Origin: Dysgonamonadaceae bacterium
GTDB lineage: Bacteria; Bacteroidota; Bacteroidia; Bacteroidales; Azobacteroidaceae
Direction of reading: 5' to 3'
Length of the DNA: 46,997 nucleotides
Assembly: GCA_031275735.1 (NCBI GenBank)
Contig: JAISOJ010000101.1
Location: forward strand, 1 to 46,997
Positions 1 to 8,998 of this stretch are shown piece after piece. Made by a program: the position numbers and the translations under genes. Each line of letters starts with the position of its first letter. The stretch's first letter is position 1. The notes under the pieces were generated by a model. It did no database searches, had not been told where the DNA came from, and worked only from the letters and a program-made list of their open reading frames with translations.

Positions 1-119
1 TTGAGCACGGGCAAGTCCGGCAGCCGGGGAATAGCGGTGATTTCATTTGACTTTGCATCCACTTTTACCTGACCAAAAGCAATATGGTTATCCTGAGCCC
101 GGACGCTGACCATATGCAC
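1..119 (-). pseudogene. ISAs1-family transposase fragment (central part), cut by IS21
   Basis: The minus strand reads in one frame from base 119 off the left edge. It contains HMVSVRAQDN, GQVKVDAKSNEITAIP and RLPDLPVL, which match the central block of ISAs1-type (H-repeat) DDE transposases, where an 'HMVSAW' segment precedes 'KSNEITAIP.LL..L'. The reading is interrupted at base 120, where an IS21-type end begins. What looks like the preceding part of the same protein (the DGKKLKG block) lies beyond the IS21 remnant at 702-803. The gene is broken and cannot be functional as it stands. The rest of the C-terminal half, if present, is outside the window. Confidence 0.7.
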
Positions 120-164
120 TGTAGATAATAATTGAAAAGTAGCCCACTTAGTAATTGAAAAGTA
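120..164. repeat. IS21-type terminal end with two 13-bp internal repeats
   Basis: The end begins TGTAGATAATA at base 120, consistent with IS21-family ends that start TGT. The 13-mer taattgaaaagta occurs at 129-141 and again at 152-164, a spacing of 23 bases. Repeated transposase-binding sites just inside the tip are typical of IS21-family ends. The partner end on the right was not found, so the element is incomplete. Confidence 0.6.
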
Positions 165-202
165 TACCACTAAGTGTGTTGTAGAAGTAAGTGCGAAGAC
201 AG

Positions 203-667
203 TTATCTTTCTTCATTCAGCAACATTTTTTGTGTTTCTTTAACTCGATATGACTGTCCATTCATGTTAATCAAGTATGCTTTACGAGTAAGCCTGTCCA
301 GCATTGCCACCACCAGGACTTTGTCTTTCACCATTTCCCCCCATCTGGAGAAAGCCGGGTTAGTTGTAATAATGGTTGTTTTCTTTCCGGCTCTGAGAGA
401 TAGATGGTTAAAAAGCAGTTCTCCCCCTTCTTTATCACAACTGACATATCCAAACTCATCGCATACGACCATGTCATATCGTTGGAACCTGAGTTCAAGT
501 TGTCTTAAACTTTTCTGAGACCGGTATTCCCTTATTTGCGTAAGCAGGCGCGGTACAGATGTAAAGAATACGGAGTATCCTTCCAGGCAGGCCTTTATAC
601 CCAAGGCTATTGACAGATGCGTTTTTCCTGTTCCGGGGTTTCCACTTCTTAAAGTTCCGCCCTTCAA
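203..667 (-). pseudogene. istB: IstB-like ATPase of IS21 family, N-terminally truncated
   Basis: This is the helper ATPase of IS21 transposition (AAA+/DnaC-like). The Walker A motif is GNPGTGKTH near residue 9, a Walker B-like DMVVCDEFG follows around residue 66, and ITTNPAFSRWGE and MLDRLTRKAYLI are typical IstB segments. The open frame gives 154 residues from a TTG, against about 245 for an intact IstB. The N-terminal third is missing, and the few codons upstream of Walker A do not resemble IstB before a stop is met. No istA is present. It is most likely a dead remnant of an IS21 copy that landed in an ISAs1 element. Confidence 0.8.
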
Positions 668-701
668 AACTTCGTGAGACCTCCTGCTTTTTTTCCCCTT
701 T

Positions 702-803
702 TCACAAGCTCATATCCGCTTCTACTATGGCTTCTGCCGACTTCTTACAGCAATTGTTAGCCGTACCTTTCAATTTTTTCCCGTCCAAAATAATCTGCTT
801 TTT
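702..803 (-). pseudogene. ISAs1-family transposase fragment (DGK block)
   Basis: The minus strand encodes KQIILDGKKLKGTANN followed by KKSAEAIV before a stop at 702-704. ISAs1 transposases carry a '..IA(I/L)DGK.LRG' block directly before the 'HMVSAW' segment seen at 1-119. The two fragments therefore look like pieces of one transposase separated by the IS21 remnant. A stop codon lies only two codons upstream of KQII, so this piece is also decayed at its other side. Confidence 0.5.
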
Positions 804-860
804 TTATTTGTCTGTGTATAATGTCGGAGATTTTATGTACTTTTGTAAAAAATTCGTTTT

Positions 861-1427
861 TTGCTTAGAAAAAAGCTCATATTGAAATTGTCGGACGAAG
901 AAATTTTGCAACGTTATAAGGTTTCCGGAAAGTCGGAATATTTCGGTGAATTATATAACCGATATCTTCCGGAACTATATGGTGTTGGTCTGAAATACCT
1001 ACATAATGCAGAGAAAGTGCAAAATGCAATTATGCATCTTTTTACAAATCTTCTTTCGGGAATTTCACAATATGACAACATAGACATATTCCGGACATGG
1101 ATTTATTCTGTAATGAAAAATCATTGCCTGCAAATATTACAAGCAGAAAATCCGGGTATCATGCTGGACTCCTGTCCGGATGAAAAAGAATTCGACGAGG
1201 TCTTGTATTTATTCAACGAAGAAGAAGAAACAGAGCGAAAGAAAACATTAAAACAATGCTTAAAAAAATTACCCGTAGAACAACGGATTGCTGTGATTCG
1301 GTTTTTTATGGAAGAAATGTCTTATCAAGACATTGCAGACAGTACAGGGTACAACTTGAAACAAGTTAAAAGCTACATCCAAAATGGTAAACTTAATTTG
1401 AAAAATTGCATGAAAGTAAATTCCTAA
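861..1427 (+). CDS. RNA polymerase sigma-70 family (ECF-like) factor
   Basis: The 188-residue protein has a sigma-70 region 2-like block (about residues 20-90: YFGELYNRYLPELYGVGLKY and IFRTWIYSVMKNHCLQIL) and a region 4 helix-turn-helix (about 130-180: CLKKLPVEQRIAVIRFFMEE, then MSYQDIADSTGYNLKQVKSY). It should direct RNA polymerase to a small regulon. No ATG lies near the 5' end; TTG codons at 861, 882 and 888 are the only nearby starts, and a stop sits at 846-848. Either a TTG is used or the true 5' end was lost when the upstream insertion sequences arrived. A TAnnTTTG-like -7 element (838-845) lies just upstream without a well-placed -33. The stop overlaps the next gene's ATG by one base, so the two are coupled. 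Confidence 0.8.
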   Translation: MLRKKLILKLSDEEILQRYKVSGKSEYFGELYNRYLPELYGVGLKYLHNAEKVQNAIMHLFTNLLSGISQYDNIDIFRTWIYSVMKNHCLQILQAENPGIMLDSCPDEKEFDEVLYLFNEEEETERKKTLKQCLKKLPVEQRIAVIRFFMEEMSYQDIADSTGYNLKQVKSYIQNGKLNLKNCMKVNS

Positions 1428-2200
1428 TGGATTTAAGACGCTATATACAGGGAGTAAGGAAAGGAAGGGATATTAATTCCATTGAACGTAAAGCAATGCA
1501 AGATTCTTTTTTAGCCGACGCGTTGGAAGGGTACGATAAAGTGAAGGTCGAGCATGCCGAACGGATTGAAAAAATGATTAAACAAATCATCCAACAAACA
1601 CGCCCAAAGAATAATGCGGCCCAACGTTGGGGAATAGTTATAAGTATTATTTTATCGTTGGGCGCCGGAGGCTATCTTCTATGGGAAGAATTTTCATTTT
1701 CCTTCGATGACTTTTTACCTTTATATCAAAAAATAACAAATACGAACACTCCTATAGCAAGTGAAGAAACATTTGAAATGGAGCAGGATTCTTTCTTAAA
1801 AAACACGAACTTTGCAATATTTATACCCAATCATGTGGAGAAATATTTGTCGGATAGTATGAGCGAGCCTATTATATCCGAAACCGAAATTAAAAAAATG
1901 GAAGAAGATAAAACAAAAGATATACAAGAAGTTACGTCAGGTCCAAAACCATCTGTGGGATACCGTGAATATGAGAATTATTTGAGAAAACAACTCGTTC
2001 GCCCGACAGACGAAGACTGTAGCGAAGTGAAAGGAAAGGTTATTTTATCATTTTCTATCGATGGAAACGGTCGTCCTTACAATATAAACATTACAAAATC
2101 TTTATGTCCTTCGGCAGACGCCGAAGCCATTCGTTTACTGAAAGAAGGACCAGGTTGGACGGGCGAAGGCACGGAAACTAATGTAGAAGTAAAGTTCTAA
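1427..2200 (+). CDS. TonB C-terminal-domain membrane protein, partner of the sigma factor
   Basis: I place the start at the ATG at 1427, inside the sigma gene's TAATG stop/start overlap, giving 257 residues; a slightly longer frame from 1406 is less likely. The cytoplasmic N-terminus (about 60 residues) carries DSFLADALEGYD, a motif common at the N-terminus of Bacteroidetes anti-sigma and TonB-like membrane proteins. One membrane segment follows (WGIVISIILSLGAGGYLLW, about residues 66-84), then a periplasmic linker and a TonB C-terminal fold (KGKVILSFSIDGNGRPYNIN, then ADAEAIRLLKEGPGW). It may transduce energy to an outer-membrane receptor or act as a membrane anchor for the sigma factor; the sequence does not decide. 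Its stop overlaps the convergent uvrA stop. Confidence 0.75.
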   Translation: MDLRRYIQGVRKGRDINSIERKAMQDSFLADALEGYDKVKVEHAERIEKMIKQIIQQTRPKNNAAQRWGIVISIILSLGAGGYLLWEEFSFSFDDFLPLYQKITNTNTPIASEETFEMEQDSFLKNTNFAIFIPNHVEKYLSDSMSEPIISETEIKKMEEDKTKDIQEVTSGPKPSVGYREYENYLRKQLVRPTDEDCSEVKGKVILSFSIDGNGRPYNINITKSLCPSADAEAIRLLKEGPGWTGEGTETNVEVKF

Positions 2201-5040
2201 TACGTAAACGATAATTCTTGCTTCAAAAATTTTCCTGTATAACCGGTGGAACTTTTTGCTAATTGTTCGGGAGTTCCGGCAAACAACACTTTTCCTCCGC
2301 CCTTTCCGCCTTCAGCGCCCATATCAATGATATAATCGGCGCATTTGATAACATCCATATTATGTTCAATGATAATCATTGTATTGCCTTTATTGACCAA
2401 ACGGTTGATAACATCCAACAACACTTTGATATCATCAAAATGTAAACCGGTAGTCGGTTCATCCAGAATATATAAAGTTTTTCCCGTATCGCGTTTGGAT
2501 AATTCCGTAGCTAATTTCACTCGCTGGCTTTCTCCGCCCGACAAAGTAGTAGACGATTGCCCTAATTTAACATAACCCAAACCCACTTCTTGTAAAACCT
2601 TGATTTTATTATGGATTTGCGGAACGTTTTCGAAAAATTCCACCGCCCGATTAATCGTCATATCCAATACGTCGGCAATGGATTTTCCTTTGTAGCGAAC
2701 TTCCAAAGTTTCACGATTATAACGTTTACCCCGACACGTTTCGCAAGGGACCAAAACGTCGGGCAAAAAATTCATTTCTACGGATTTGTAACCATTCCCT
2801 CCACACGTTTCACAACGACCTCCCGATACATTGAATGAAAATCTTCCGGGTTTGTATCCTCTGATCTTCGATTCGGGCAATCCGACAAACAGCTTGCGGA
2901 TATCGGAAAAAAGTCCTGTATAGGTAACCGGATTAGAGCGGGGGGTACGGCCAATGGGCGATTGATCTACATTTACCACCTTATCAATGTTTTCCAAACC
3001 GTCGACGGAGGTATAAGGCAAAGGGTCTTGTAGGGAATGATACAATTTTTGGCTGATTATTGGTTGTAAGGTATCGTTAATCAACGACGATTTACCGCTT
3101 CCGGAAACGCCTGTTACACAGACAAATTTACCCAACGGAATCGTAATATCCACATTTTTCAGGTTATTTCCGCAAGCGCCTTTTAAACGAATTTCCTTGC
3201 CGTTGCCTTTCCTTCGTTTCTTAGGAACTGGGATTGTTTTTTTTCCGTTAATATAGGAAGAAGTCAGGGTATCGACAGTTTGTAATTCGGCGGGAGTACC
3301 GGCAAAAACAACTTCTCCACCCAAACGTCCGGCTCGCGGTCCTAAATCGATGATATAATCGGCATTCAACATCATCTCTTTATCGTGTTCTACGACAATC
3401 ACCGAGTTGCCGATATCGCGCAATTGCTTTAGGGAGTCAATTAAACGCATGTTGTCCCGTTGATGCAAACCAATACTCGGTTCGTCCAGAATATAAAGGA
3501 CATTTACTAATTGCGATCCGATTTGCGTCGCCAAACGAATCCGCTGACTTTCACCGCCCGAAAGGCTGGTGGACGAACGATTCAATGCGAGGTACTCCAA
3601 ACCCACATCCAACAAGAATTGCAGCCTCGTCTGGATTTCTTTCAAAATTTCCGTAGCAATCAGCTTTTGTTGTTTATTCAGATGCGATTCCAAATTATTC
3701 AACCAACCGGACAATTCGGATAAATCCATTTCCGAAAGTTCGGCAATGTTTTTACCATTAATAAAATAGTGGAGAGCCTCTTTATTCAGGCGTTGGCCTT
3801 TACATTCGGGACAAACCGTCGTGCGGATGAATTGATCGGCCCATTTTTGCGCTGCCGCCGAAGTTTCCTGTTCCTGTTGCAGGGCAATGTATTTATTCAC
3901 TCCCTCAAAAGACAAAAAGTAATTGGAATTTCCCAACGACTCATTTTTAATCTGCAAACGCTCTTCCGTTCCGTTCATGATATCGTCAATCGCTTCTTCG
4001 GGCGTCTCCTTCAAAGGCGTTTTCAAAGTAACTCCGTATTTTTCAAGTATAGCCTCTACTTGCCAGAAAATAAGCACATTCCGGTATTTGCCCAATGGAA
4101 CGATTCCTCCCTGATAAACGCTTAATTCAGGATTGGGTATAATCTTGCTGATATCAATTTGATTAATGAAGCCGATTCCCTTGCATTTCGGACAAGCGCC
4201 GTGAGGGGAATTAAATGAAAAATTGTGAGGCGAAGGTTCGCTATACGATAATCCTGAGGAAGGACACATCAGACGACGGCTGAAATGGCGCAAAAGTCCG
4301 CTTTCTGCTTCAAGAACCATAATCATACCATCGCCTTGACGCATAGCCATCGTCACGCTGTTTTTAATGCGTTCCATATTGGACGAATCAATAAGTAATT
4401 TATCTATGACGACTTCCACCGAATGATTTTTATAGCGATCCAGCTTCAAACCGAAAATAATCTCTCGTAATTCACCATCTATCCGAACATTCAAGAAACC
4501 TTTTTTACGAAGTTGCTCGAACAACTCTTTATAATGCCCTTTCCTGTTACGTACTACCGGCGCCAAAAGCAGAATCTTTTTTCCCTGGTATTGGTTAATT
4601 ATTAAGTCCAATACTTGGCTTTCGGAGTATTTAACCATTTTTTCGCCGGTCAGATAGGAATAAGCTTCTCCTGCCCGGGCATACAATAAACGTAAAAAAT
4701 CGTAAACTTCCGTTGTCGTGCCGACAGTAGAGCGGGGACTTCGGTTCGTTGTTTTTTGTTCAATTGAAATTACCGGACTTAAACCGGTAATTTTATCCAC
4801 GTCGGGGCGTTCCATATTCCTCAGAAACGAACGGGCATAAGCCGAAAAAGTTTCAATATAACGCCGTTGACCTTCGGCAAAAATCGTGTCGAAAGCCAAT
4901 GAAGATTTTCCGCTTCCACTCAAACCGGTAATAACTGTGAAGCGGTTGCGGGGAATAATTACGTCGATATTTTTTAGATTGTGCACCCGGGCGCCTTGAA
5001 CATCAATTATGTCTCCGTTCCCTATTGTATTTTGTATCAT
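2197..5040 (-). CDS. uvrA: UvrABC excinuclease subunit A
   Basis: DNA-damage recognition ATPase of nucleotide excision repair, with two ABC modules. The first has Walker [10 protein letters not shown] near residue 40 and signature [12 protein letters not shown]; the second has GVSGSGKSS and [12 protein letters not shown]. The second zinc module keeps both cysteine pairs (CETCGGNG and CETCRGKR). In the first, one pair is reduced (MCPSSGLS) while CPKCKGIG is intact. The frame is open up to 5100, but a TACCTTTG promoter element lies at 5061-5068 inside that extension, so I place the start at the ATG ending at 5040 ([10 protein letters not shown]), giving 947 residues, normal for the family. Confidence 0.95.
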   Translation of the reverse strand: MIQNTIGNGDIIDVQGARVHNLKNIDVIIPRNRFTVITGLSGSGKSSLAFDTIFAEGQRRYIETFSAYARSFLRNMERPDVDKITGLSPVISIEQKTTNRSPRSTVGTTTEVYDFLRLLYARAGEAYSYLTGEKMVKYSESQVLDLIINQYQGKKILLLAPVVRNRKGHYKELFEQLRKKGFLNVRIDGELREIIFGLKLDRYKNHSVEVVIDKLLIDSSNMERIKNSVTMAMRQGDGMIMVLEAESGLLRHFSRRLMCPSSGLSYSEPSPHNFSFNSPHGACPKCKGIGFINQIDISKIIPNPELSVYQGGIVPLGKYRNVLIFWQVEAILEKYGVTLKTPLKETPEEAIDDIMNGTEERLQIKNESLGNSNYFLSFEGVNKYIALQQEQETSAAAQKWADQFIRTTVCPECKGQRLNKEALHYFINGKNIAELSEMDLSELSGWLNNLESHLNKQQKLIATEILKEIQTRLQFLLDVGLEYLALNRSSTSLSGGESQRIRLATQIGSQLVNVLYILDEPSIGLHQRDNMRLIDSLKQLRDIGNSVIVVEHDKEMMLNADYIIDLGPRAGRLGGEVVFAGTPAELQTVDTLTSSYINGKKTIPVPKKRRKGNGKEIRLKGACGNNLKNVDITIPLGKFVCVTGVSGSGKSSLINDTLQPIISQKLYHSLQDPLPYTSVDGLENIDKVVNVDQSPIGRTPRSNPVTYTGLFSDIRKLFVGLPESKIRGYKPGRFSFNVSGGRCETCGGNGYKSVEMNFLPDVLVPCETCRGKRYNRETLEVRYKGKSIADVLDMTINRAVEFFENVPQIHNKIKVLQEVGLGYVKLGQSSTTLSGGESQRVKLATELSKRDTGKTLYILDEPTTGLHFDDIKVLLDVINRLVNKGNTMIIIEHNMDVIKCADYIIDMGAEGGKGGGKVLFAGTPEQLAKSSTGYTGKFLKQELSFTY

Positions 5041-5060
5041 CTTTTCAATACTTGAAAGTG

Positions 5061-5068
5061 CAAAGGTA
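5061..5068 (-). promoter_or_regulatory. Bacteroidetes -7 element upstream of uvrA
   Basis: The minus strand reads TACCTTTG, a perfect match to the Bacteroidetes TAnnTTTG -7 consensus, about 20 bases before the proposed uvrA ATG. No clear -33 TTTG was found at the expected distance. Its position excludes the longer upstream start for uvrA. Confidence 0.55.
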
Positions 5069-5214
5069 AACGTTTTTTTTGAATGGATCATGCCGCACAC
5101 TTTTATAACCGTTTATTCGTATTTTTTCATTAATGACTTGAGTTCGGTATAATAAAACGCCATCCGTCGTAGTGACGAACTTTTACCGGGCTTAATCAAA
5201 AACCATCAACATCT

Positions 5215-5343
5215 ATGTTAGATAAAGACGCGCTGTTAGAAAGGACAAGTAACGGTTTGGCTGTTTTCAAACATTGCATTTCGGGACAATTCTTTGACCC
5301 TAGTTCTTCGTATACGAACCAGCATCTTGTCTTCCACGGTTGA
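5215..5343 (+). pseudogene. 42-codon ORF, possible remnant of a Toprim/CHC2 primase-like gene
   Basis: A small frame runs from ATG 5215 to TGA 5341 in the gap between uvrA and the inositol-phosphatase gene. Its first half, LLERTSNGLAVFKHCISGQ, resembles the N-terminus of Bacteroidales Toprim/CHC2 primase-like proteins of mobile elements (pattern 'L.RT.NGL.VFKHY'). The second half does not continue that family, so it is probably a cut-off remnant. The family link is from memory and weak. The rest of the 5101-5384 gap shows nothing I recognise. Confidence 0.3.
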
Positions 5344-5384
5344 GGCGAATGGTACATAGACTGCCTCGTGACTTATACTCTTTT

Positions 5385-6194
5385 TTAGAATTCAATATCT
5401 TCAGTAAAATTTGCCAACAGATTCAAAATATTTTCATGCAAGATCTGATTGGAAGATGCAAGAATATGATGTCCCTCCATAAAATCCGTATGGCCATTCA
5501 AACCGGAAACAATCCCGTTCGCCTCTGATACAATCAAAGCGCCGGCGGCAAAATCCCACGGCTTAATGAACGCTTCCAACCAAAAATCGAATCGTCCGGC
5601 TGCCACGTAACAAAGATTAACTGCGGCCGACCCGCAGATCCGTATTCCGGAAGTAAAACCATAAAGGCAAGGAAAAAGCTTATTCAGGAAAAGCCGGTAT
5701 TTTTCATAATTATAAGGTAAGCCCAAACCAACGAAAGCTTTATTTATTTCCTTTGTTTGAGAGGAACATATTCTTTCATCATTCAAGTAAGCGCCTCCCC
5801 CTTTCCATGCCCGGAAATATTCATCCCTGCAAACTTCGTAAACGACACCCAGCAAAAGTTCCTTCCCTTTTTGCAAGGCGATACTGACACAATAAGGTGC
5901 ATAATCATGGATATAATTGGTAGTACCGTCCAAGGGGTCAATTATCCAACAATACGTTTCACCACTGTAAACGCCCTGCCCTTCTTCGGTGATAAATCCG
6001 GCATCCGGCAACAATCCGCAAAGAAGCCTGATTATTAACTTTTCAGTTTCTTTGTCCACATACGAAACATAATCATAGTGCTTTTTTTCGATTACACTTT
6101 CCGGACGAAAACATTTCCGTTGTTCACGCAAAAAAAAACCGGCTTCCCCAGCTATTTTTACTACCTGGCCGGTCAGTTGATCCAAATCCATCAT
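5385..6194 (-). CDS. Inositol monophosphatase family protein
   Basis: A 269-residue Mg-dependent sugar/inositol phosphatase of the IMPase/CysQ fold. Metal-site motifs are present: GFITEEG (about 66-72), the hallmark IDPLDGTTN (about 85-93) and the C-terminal WDFAAGALIVSEANG (about 212-226). Length is normal. The substrate cannot be read from sequence; the family includes inositol-1-phosphatases, 3'-phosphoadenosine phosphatases (CysQ) and fructose-1,6-bisphosphatases. Two adjacent ATGs (MMDL) make the start uncertain by one codon. It is divergent from the LacI gene and probably independent of the glycan locus. Confidence 0.9.
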   Translation of the reverse strand: MMDLDQLTGQVVKIAGEAGFFLREQRKCFRPESVIEKKHYDYVSYVDKETEKLIIRLLCGLLPDAGFITEEGQGVYSGETYCWIIDPLDGTTNYIHDYAPYCVSIALQKGKELLLGVVYEVCRDEYFRAWKGGGAYLNDERICSSQTKEINKAFVGLGLPYNYEKYRLFLNKLFPCLYGFTSGIRICGSAAVNLCYVAAGRFDFWLEAFIKPWDFAAGALIVSEANGIVSGLNGHTDFMEGHHILASSNQILHENILNLLANFTEDIEF

Positions 6195-6352
6195 TTATTA
6201 TTTTGTTATCATGGAAACGGAAATTAGCAGAATTTATTGTTTCGCATCAGGGCGAGTATACCCAATGCTGGGGATGGCCTTGCCGGCGTCTCCAAAAGAT
6301 TTTATACAATATCCGGTACATTTGTGTTATAAAACATATTTTTATTCTTTAA

Positions 6353-6364
6353 TTAATCGTTTAA
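6353..6364. promoter_or_regulatory. Candidate LacI operator upstream of the regulator gene
   Basis: TTAATCGTTTAA is a near-palindrome centred on CG, the usual shape of LacI/CcpA-family operators. It lies five bases upstream of a TAACTTTG -7 element, so bound repressor would block that promoter (autoregulation). The same 12-mer recurs at 10171 and a perfect palindromic version at 7441. Inferred from position and recurrence. Confidence 0.5.
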
Positions 6365-6369
6365 TTTCG

Positions 6370-6377
6370 TAACTTTG
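6370..6377 (+). promoter_or_regulatory. -7 promoter element of the lacI-family gene
   Basis: TAACTTTG matches the TAnnTTTG consensus and lies about 26 bases before the regulator's ATG. The region where a -33 TTTG would lie (around 6347-6350, ctttaatt) is only a partial match. Confidence 0.55.
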
Positions 6378-6403
6378 CATCATGATTCATAAAACACAAT
6401 GAA

Positions 6404-7420
6404 ATGACTCGTATTTCAATGAAAGACATAGCCCGCGAATTAGGGGTTTCTATAGCCACTGTTTCCCTGGTACTCAACGGAAAAGATAAAGACGGTCGGG
6501 TAGGAAAAGAAATGGCAGAGAAAATCCGTCGTAAGGCCAAAGAAATGAATTATGAACCGAACAACCTGGCCCGCGGCTTGCGCATTGGGGTTTCCAATAC
6601 AATTGGTTTGATTGTGGCGGATATATCGAACTTGTTTTTTGCTAACCTGGCTTTTCACATCCAGGAACAAGCTGAAAAATTCGGTTACAGTGTCATAATT
6701 ACCAACACTAACGAAAGCAACCTTAAACTGGAAAAAATGATTACCATTTTGAAAAATAAGCTGGTCGATGGTTTTATCATCGTACCTACGGAACATGGAG
6801 AATCCCTTATACAAAATTTAGTGAAGCGAAATATGCCGGTTGTACTGATAGACCGCTATTTCCCCAATCTCAATGTAAGTTCGGTTATTGTAGACAATTA
6901 CAACGCCTCTAAAAAAGCATTGAGGTGTTTGATAAACCAGGGATGCCGGAATATCGGATTGGTTATTTACAAAAGCGATCTGCAACACATGCTCGACCGG
7001 AAAAAAGGATATGTAGATGAACTCCAAAACGCCGGTTTGTATAATCCCGCATTGATCAAAGAAATTAATTATTCTTCCATTACAGACGACATAACAATTG
7101 CCATGGAAAGTCTATTGTCGCGTGAAAATGAAGTTGACGGCATCTTTTTTGCAACTAATACCTTATCTATGCTAAGTATCAAGTATATGCTGGATATGAA
7201 TATCAAGCTGTACGAAGAAATTAAAGTTGTTTGTTTTGATAAGAGTGATGCATTTGATTTCACCTCGCTTCACATTTCCTACATACAACAGCCGATTGCC
7301 GAAATGGGAACGAATGCCGTCGGATTATTGGTTGAACAAATGAAACGAAAATCCGTCGAACGCAAAGAGGATGAAATTAAAATTGTTGAATTGCAAACTT
7401 TCCTGATGAATGTTTTGTAG
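6404..7420 (+). CDS. LacI-family transcriptional regulator of the glycan locus
   Basis: A 338-residue repressor. The N-terminal HTH is classical (MKDIARELGVSIATVSLVLN, about residues 6-25) with a hinge at NYEPNNLARGLR, then a periplasmic-binding-protein-like effector domain (NTIGLIVADISNLFFANL onward). Length is typical. It stands at the head of the plus-strand locus, directly before the permease. A LacI repressor controlling a SusC/SusD locus is less common than hybrid two-component systems or ECF sigma/anti-sigma pairs. By position its effector could be a free sugar or sugar phosphate of the pathway (D-arabinose, D-ribulose or a derivative); that is inference. The start ATG gives the MTRISMKDIA N-terminus expected of the family. 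Confidence 0.92.
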   Translation: MTRISMKDIARELGVSIATVSLVLNGKDKDGRVGKEMAEKIRRKAKEMNYEPNNLARGLRIGVSNTIGLIVADISNLFFANLAFHIQEQAEKFGYSVIITNTNESNLKLEKMITILKNKLVDGFIIVPTEHGESLIQNLVKRNMPVVLIDRYFPNLNVSSVIVDNYNASKKALRCLINQGCRNIGLVIYKSDLQHMLDRKKGYVDELQNAGLYNPALIKEINYSSITDDITIAMESLLSRENEVDGIFFATNTLSMLSIKYMLDMNIKLYEEIKVVCFDKSDAFDFTSLHISYIQQPIAEMGTNAVGLLVEQMKRKSVERKEDEIKIVELQTFLMNVL

Positions 7421-7440
7421 CTTTTTTATAATCTGAATAG

Positions 7441-7452
7441 TTAAACGTTTAA
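7441..7452. promoter_or_regulatory. Perfect 12-bp palindromic candidate operator before the permease
   Basis: TTAAACGTTTAA is a perfect palindrome with central CG in the 92-base gap between the LacI gene and the permease gene. It differs by one base from the sites at 6353 and 10171. A weaker half-site (cgttaaac) is at 7491-7498. Confidence 0.55.
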
Positions 7453-7512
7453 TTAATGAAATAACATTATAAATTCAAAATAAATCAATACGTTAAACAC
7501 ACAAAAATTATT

Positions 7513-8928
7513 ATGAAACAACAAATTATTCCGAAAAACGTATTATTGCCTTTCATTCTGCTAACAACTTTGTTCTTTGCCTGGGCGGTCCCAAACAATC
7601 TGACCGACACCATGTTGGCAGCCTTTAAAAGAATCATGAGTTTATCCGATTCCAAAACGGCATGGATACAAGTTGTCTGTTACCTATTAGGTTACGGTTG
7701 CTGTGCCATTCCCGGTGCGCTGTTCATTAAAAAATACACCTATAAATCGGGAGTACTGTTGGGCTTATCCTTGTATGCCGCCGGATGTTTCCTTTTCTAT
7801 CCCGCCATGTTGTGCTTGCAAATCAATGCCGATGTAAGTTTCATCATGTATTTGGCAGCAATATTCATCTTATTTGCAGGACTTTCCGTACTGGAAACCT
7901 CCGCTAACTCGTATGTCTGTGCGATTGGCCCGGAAGAAACCGCTACCCGGCGATTGAATTTTTCCCAATCATTCAACCCTTTCGGGGCTATTGCAGGCGT
8001 TGTAATCAGTCAGGTGTTTATACTGTCCCAACTGAATTTGTTTACAGCCTCCGAACGAGCTTCGCTTCAAGCCTCCGAACTGGCCGAAATACAGGGCGGT
8101 GAACTAAACTCGGTAACAATGACTTATGTAGCCTTGGGCGTGATCATGTTTGTATTGTTGACTGCTATCCTGTTTACCCAAATGCCTTCTTTAAAGGAAG
8201 GCGGACAAAAATTAGAATTTGGAGCTACTTTCAAGCGGTTAATCAAAAATAAAAATTACGTATGGGGAGTTGTTGCCCAATTTTTCTATGTAGGAGCGCA
8301 AATCTCCGTCTGGTCGTTTGTAATCCGTTATGTGATGCAACAATTGAATCTGGACGGAATTGTCGCATCGGTAGGCGCGAATGCCTCTCCGGAAGCGATT
8401 GTAGAAGCTTTGCGGAATGTAGAACCGATTGCGGCAGGCTTTTATAACTTTTGTGAATGGATCGGATTAAACGATTTGTTTCCCCGCACTTCGGAACAAG
8501 CCGGGGCTACTTATTATATTCTGTCGCTTGTCCTGTTTGTGATTGCCCGCTTTACCTGTACGGGTTTGATGAAGTTCATTAAACCGCATAAAATCCTTGC
8601 AGTATTGGCTGTTGCGGCTGTCGCCTGTTGTTTGCTGACGATTTATGGAAACGGTTTCATGGGCGTTTATGCGCTGATGGGTATCTCCGGCTGCATGTCG
8701 TTAATGTTTCCGACCATTTATGGGACAGGCATTCGGGGATTGGGTGAAGATACGAAAATAGGAGGCGCCGGCATGGTGATGGCCATTGCCGGAGCAGCAG
8801 TACTTACACAAATTCAAGGCATTATATCCGACTCGTCGAGTATAAAAACAGCTTACTGGATTCCGGCAATTGCCTTTGCTGTAATAGTATATTATAGTTT
8901 AGCCGTTTGCAGGAAAATAAATGTATGA
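7513..8928 (+). CDS. fucP: FucP-type sugar:proton symporter (MFS)
   Basis: Inner-membrane monosaccharide importer of the major facilitator superfamily, L-fucose permease branch. 471 residues with about 12 hydrophobic helices. FucP signatures are visible: FFAWAVPNNLTDTML near residue 22, and the GLSVLETSANSYVCAIGPEE block near residue 133 followed by RRLNFSQSFNPFGAI. An insertion-like loop around residues 275-320 is longer than in E. coli FucP. L-fucose and D-arabinose share stereochemistry at ring carbons, and fucose systems are known to accept D-arabinose, so uptake of D-arabinose is a reasonable inference here. It lies first in the operon after the regulator. Confidence 0.88.
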   Translation: MKQQIIPKNVLLPFILLTTLFFAWAVPNNLTDTMLAAFKRIMSLSDSKTAWIQVVCYLLGYGCCAIPGALFIKKYTYKSGVLLGLSLYAAGCFLFYPAMLCLQINADVSFIMYLAAIFILFAGLSVLETSANSYVCAIGPEETATRRLNFSQSFNPFGAIAGVVISQVFILSQLNLFTASERASLQASELAEIQGGELNSVTMTYVALGVIMFVLLTAILFTQMPSLKEGGQKLEFGATFKRLIKNKNYVWGVVAQFFYVGAQISVWSFVIRYVMQQLNLDGIVASVGANASPEAIVEALRNVEPIAAGFYNFCEWIGLNDLFPRTSEQAGATYYILSLVLFVIARFTCTGLMKFIKPHKILAVLAVAAVACCLLTIYGNGFMGVYALMGISGCMSLMFPTIYGTGIRGLGEDTKIGGAGMVMAIAGAAVLTQIQGIISDSSSIKTAYWIPAIAFAVIVYYSLAVCRKINV

Positions 8929-8998
8929 ATGTAAGATAACAAAAATGCTTCATATTTAACGCATCAGCAATCATTAAAATTTAAAATTAAAAACAGTC

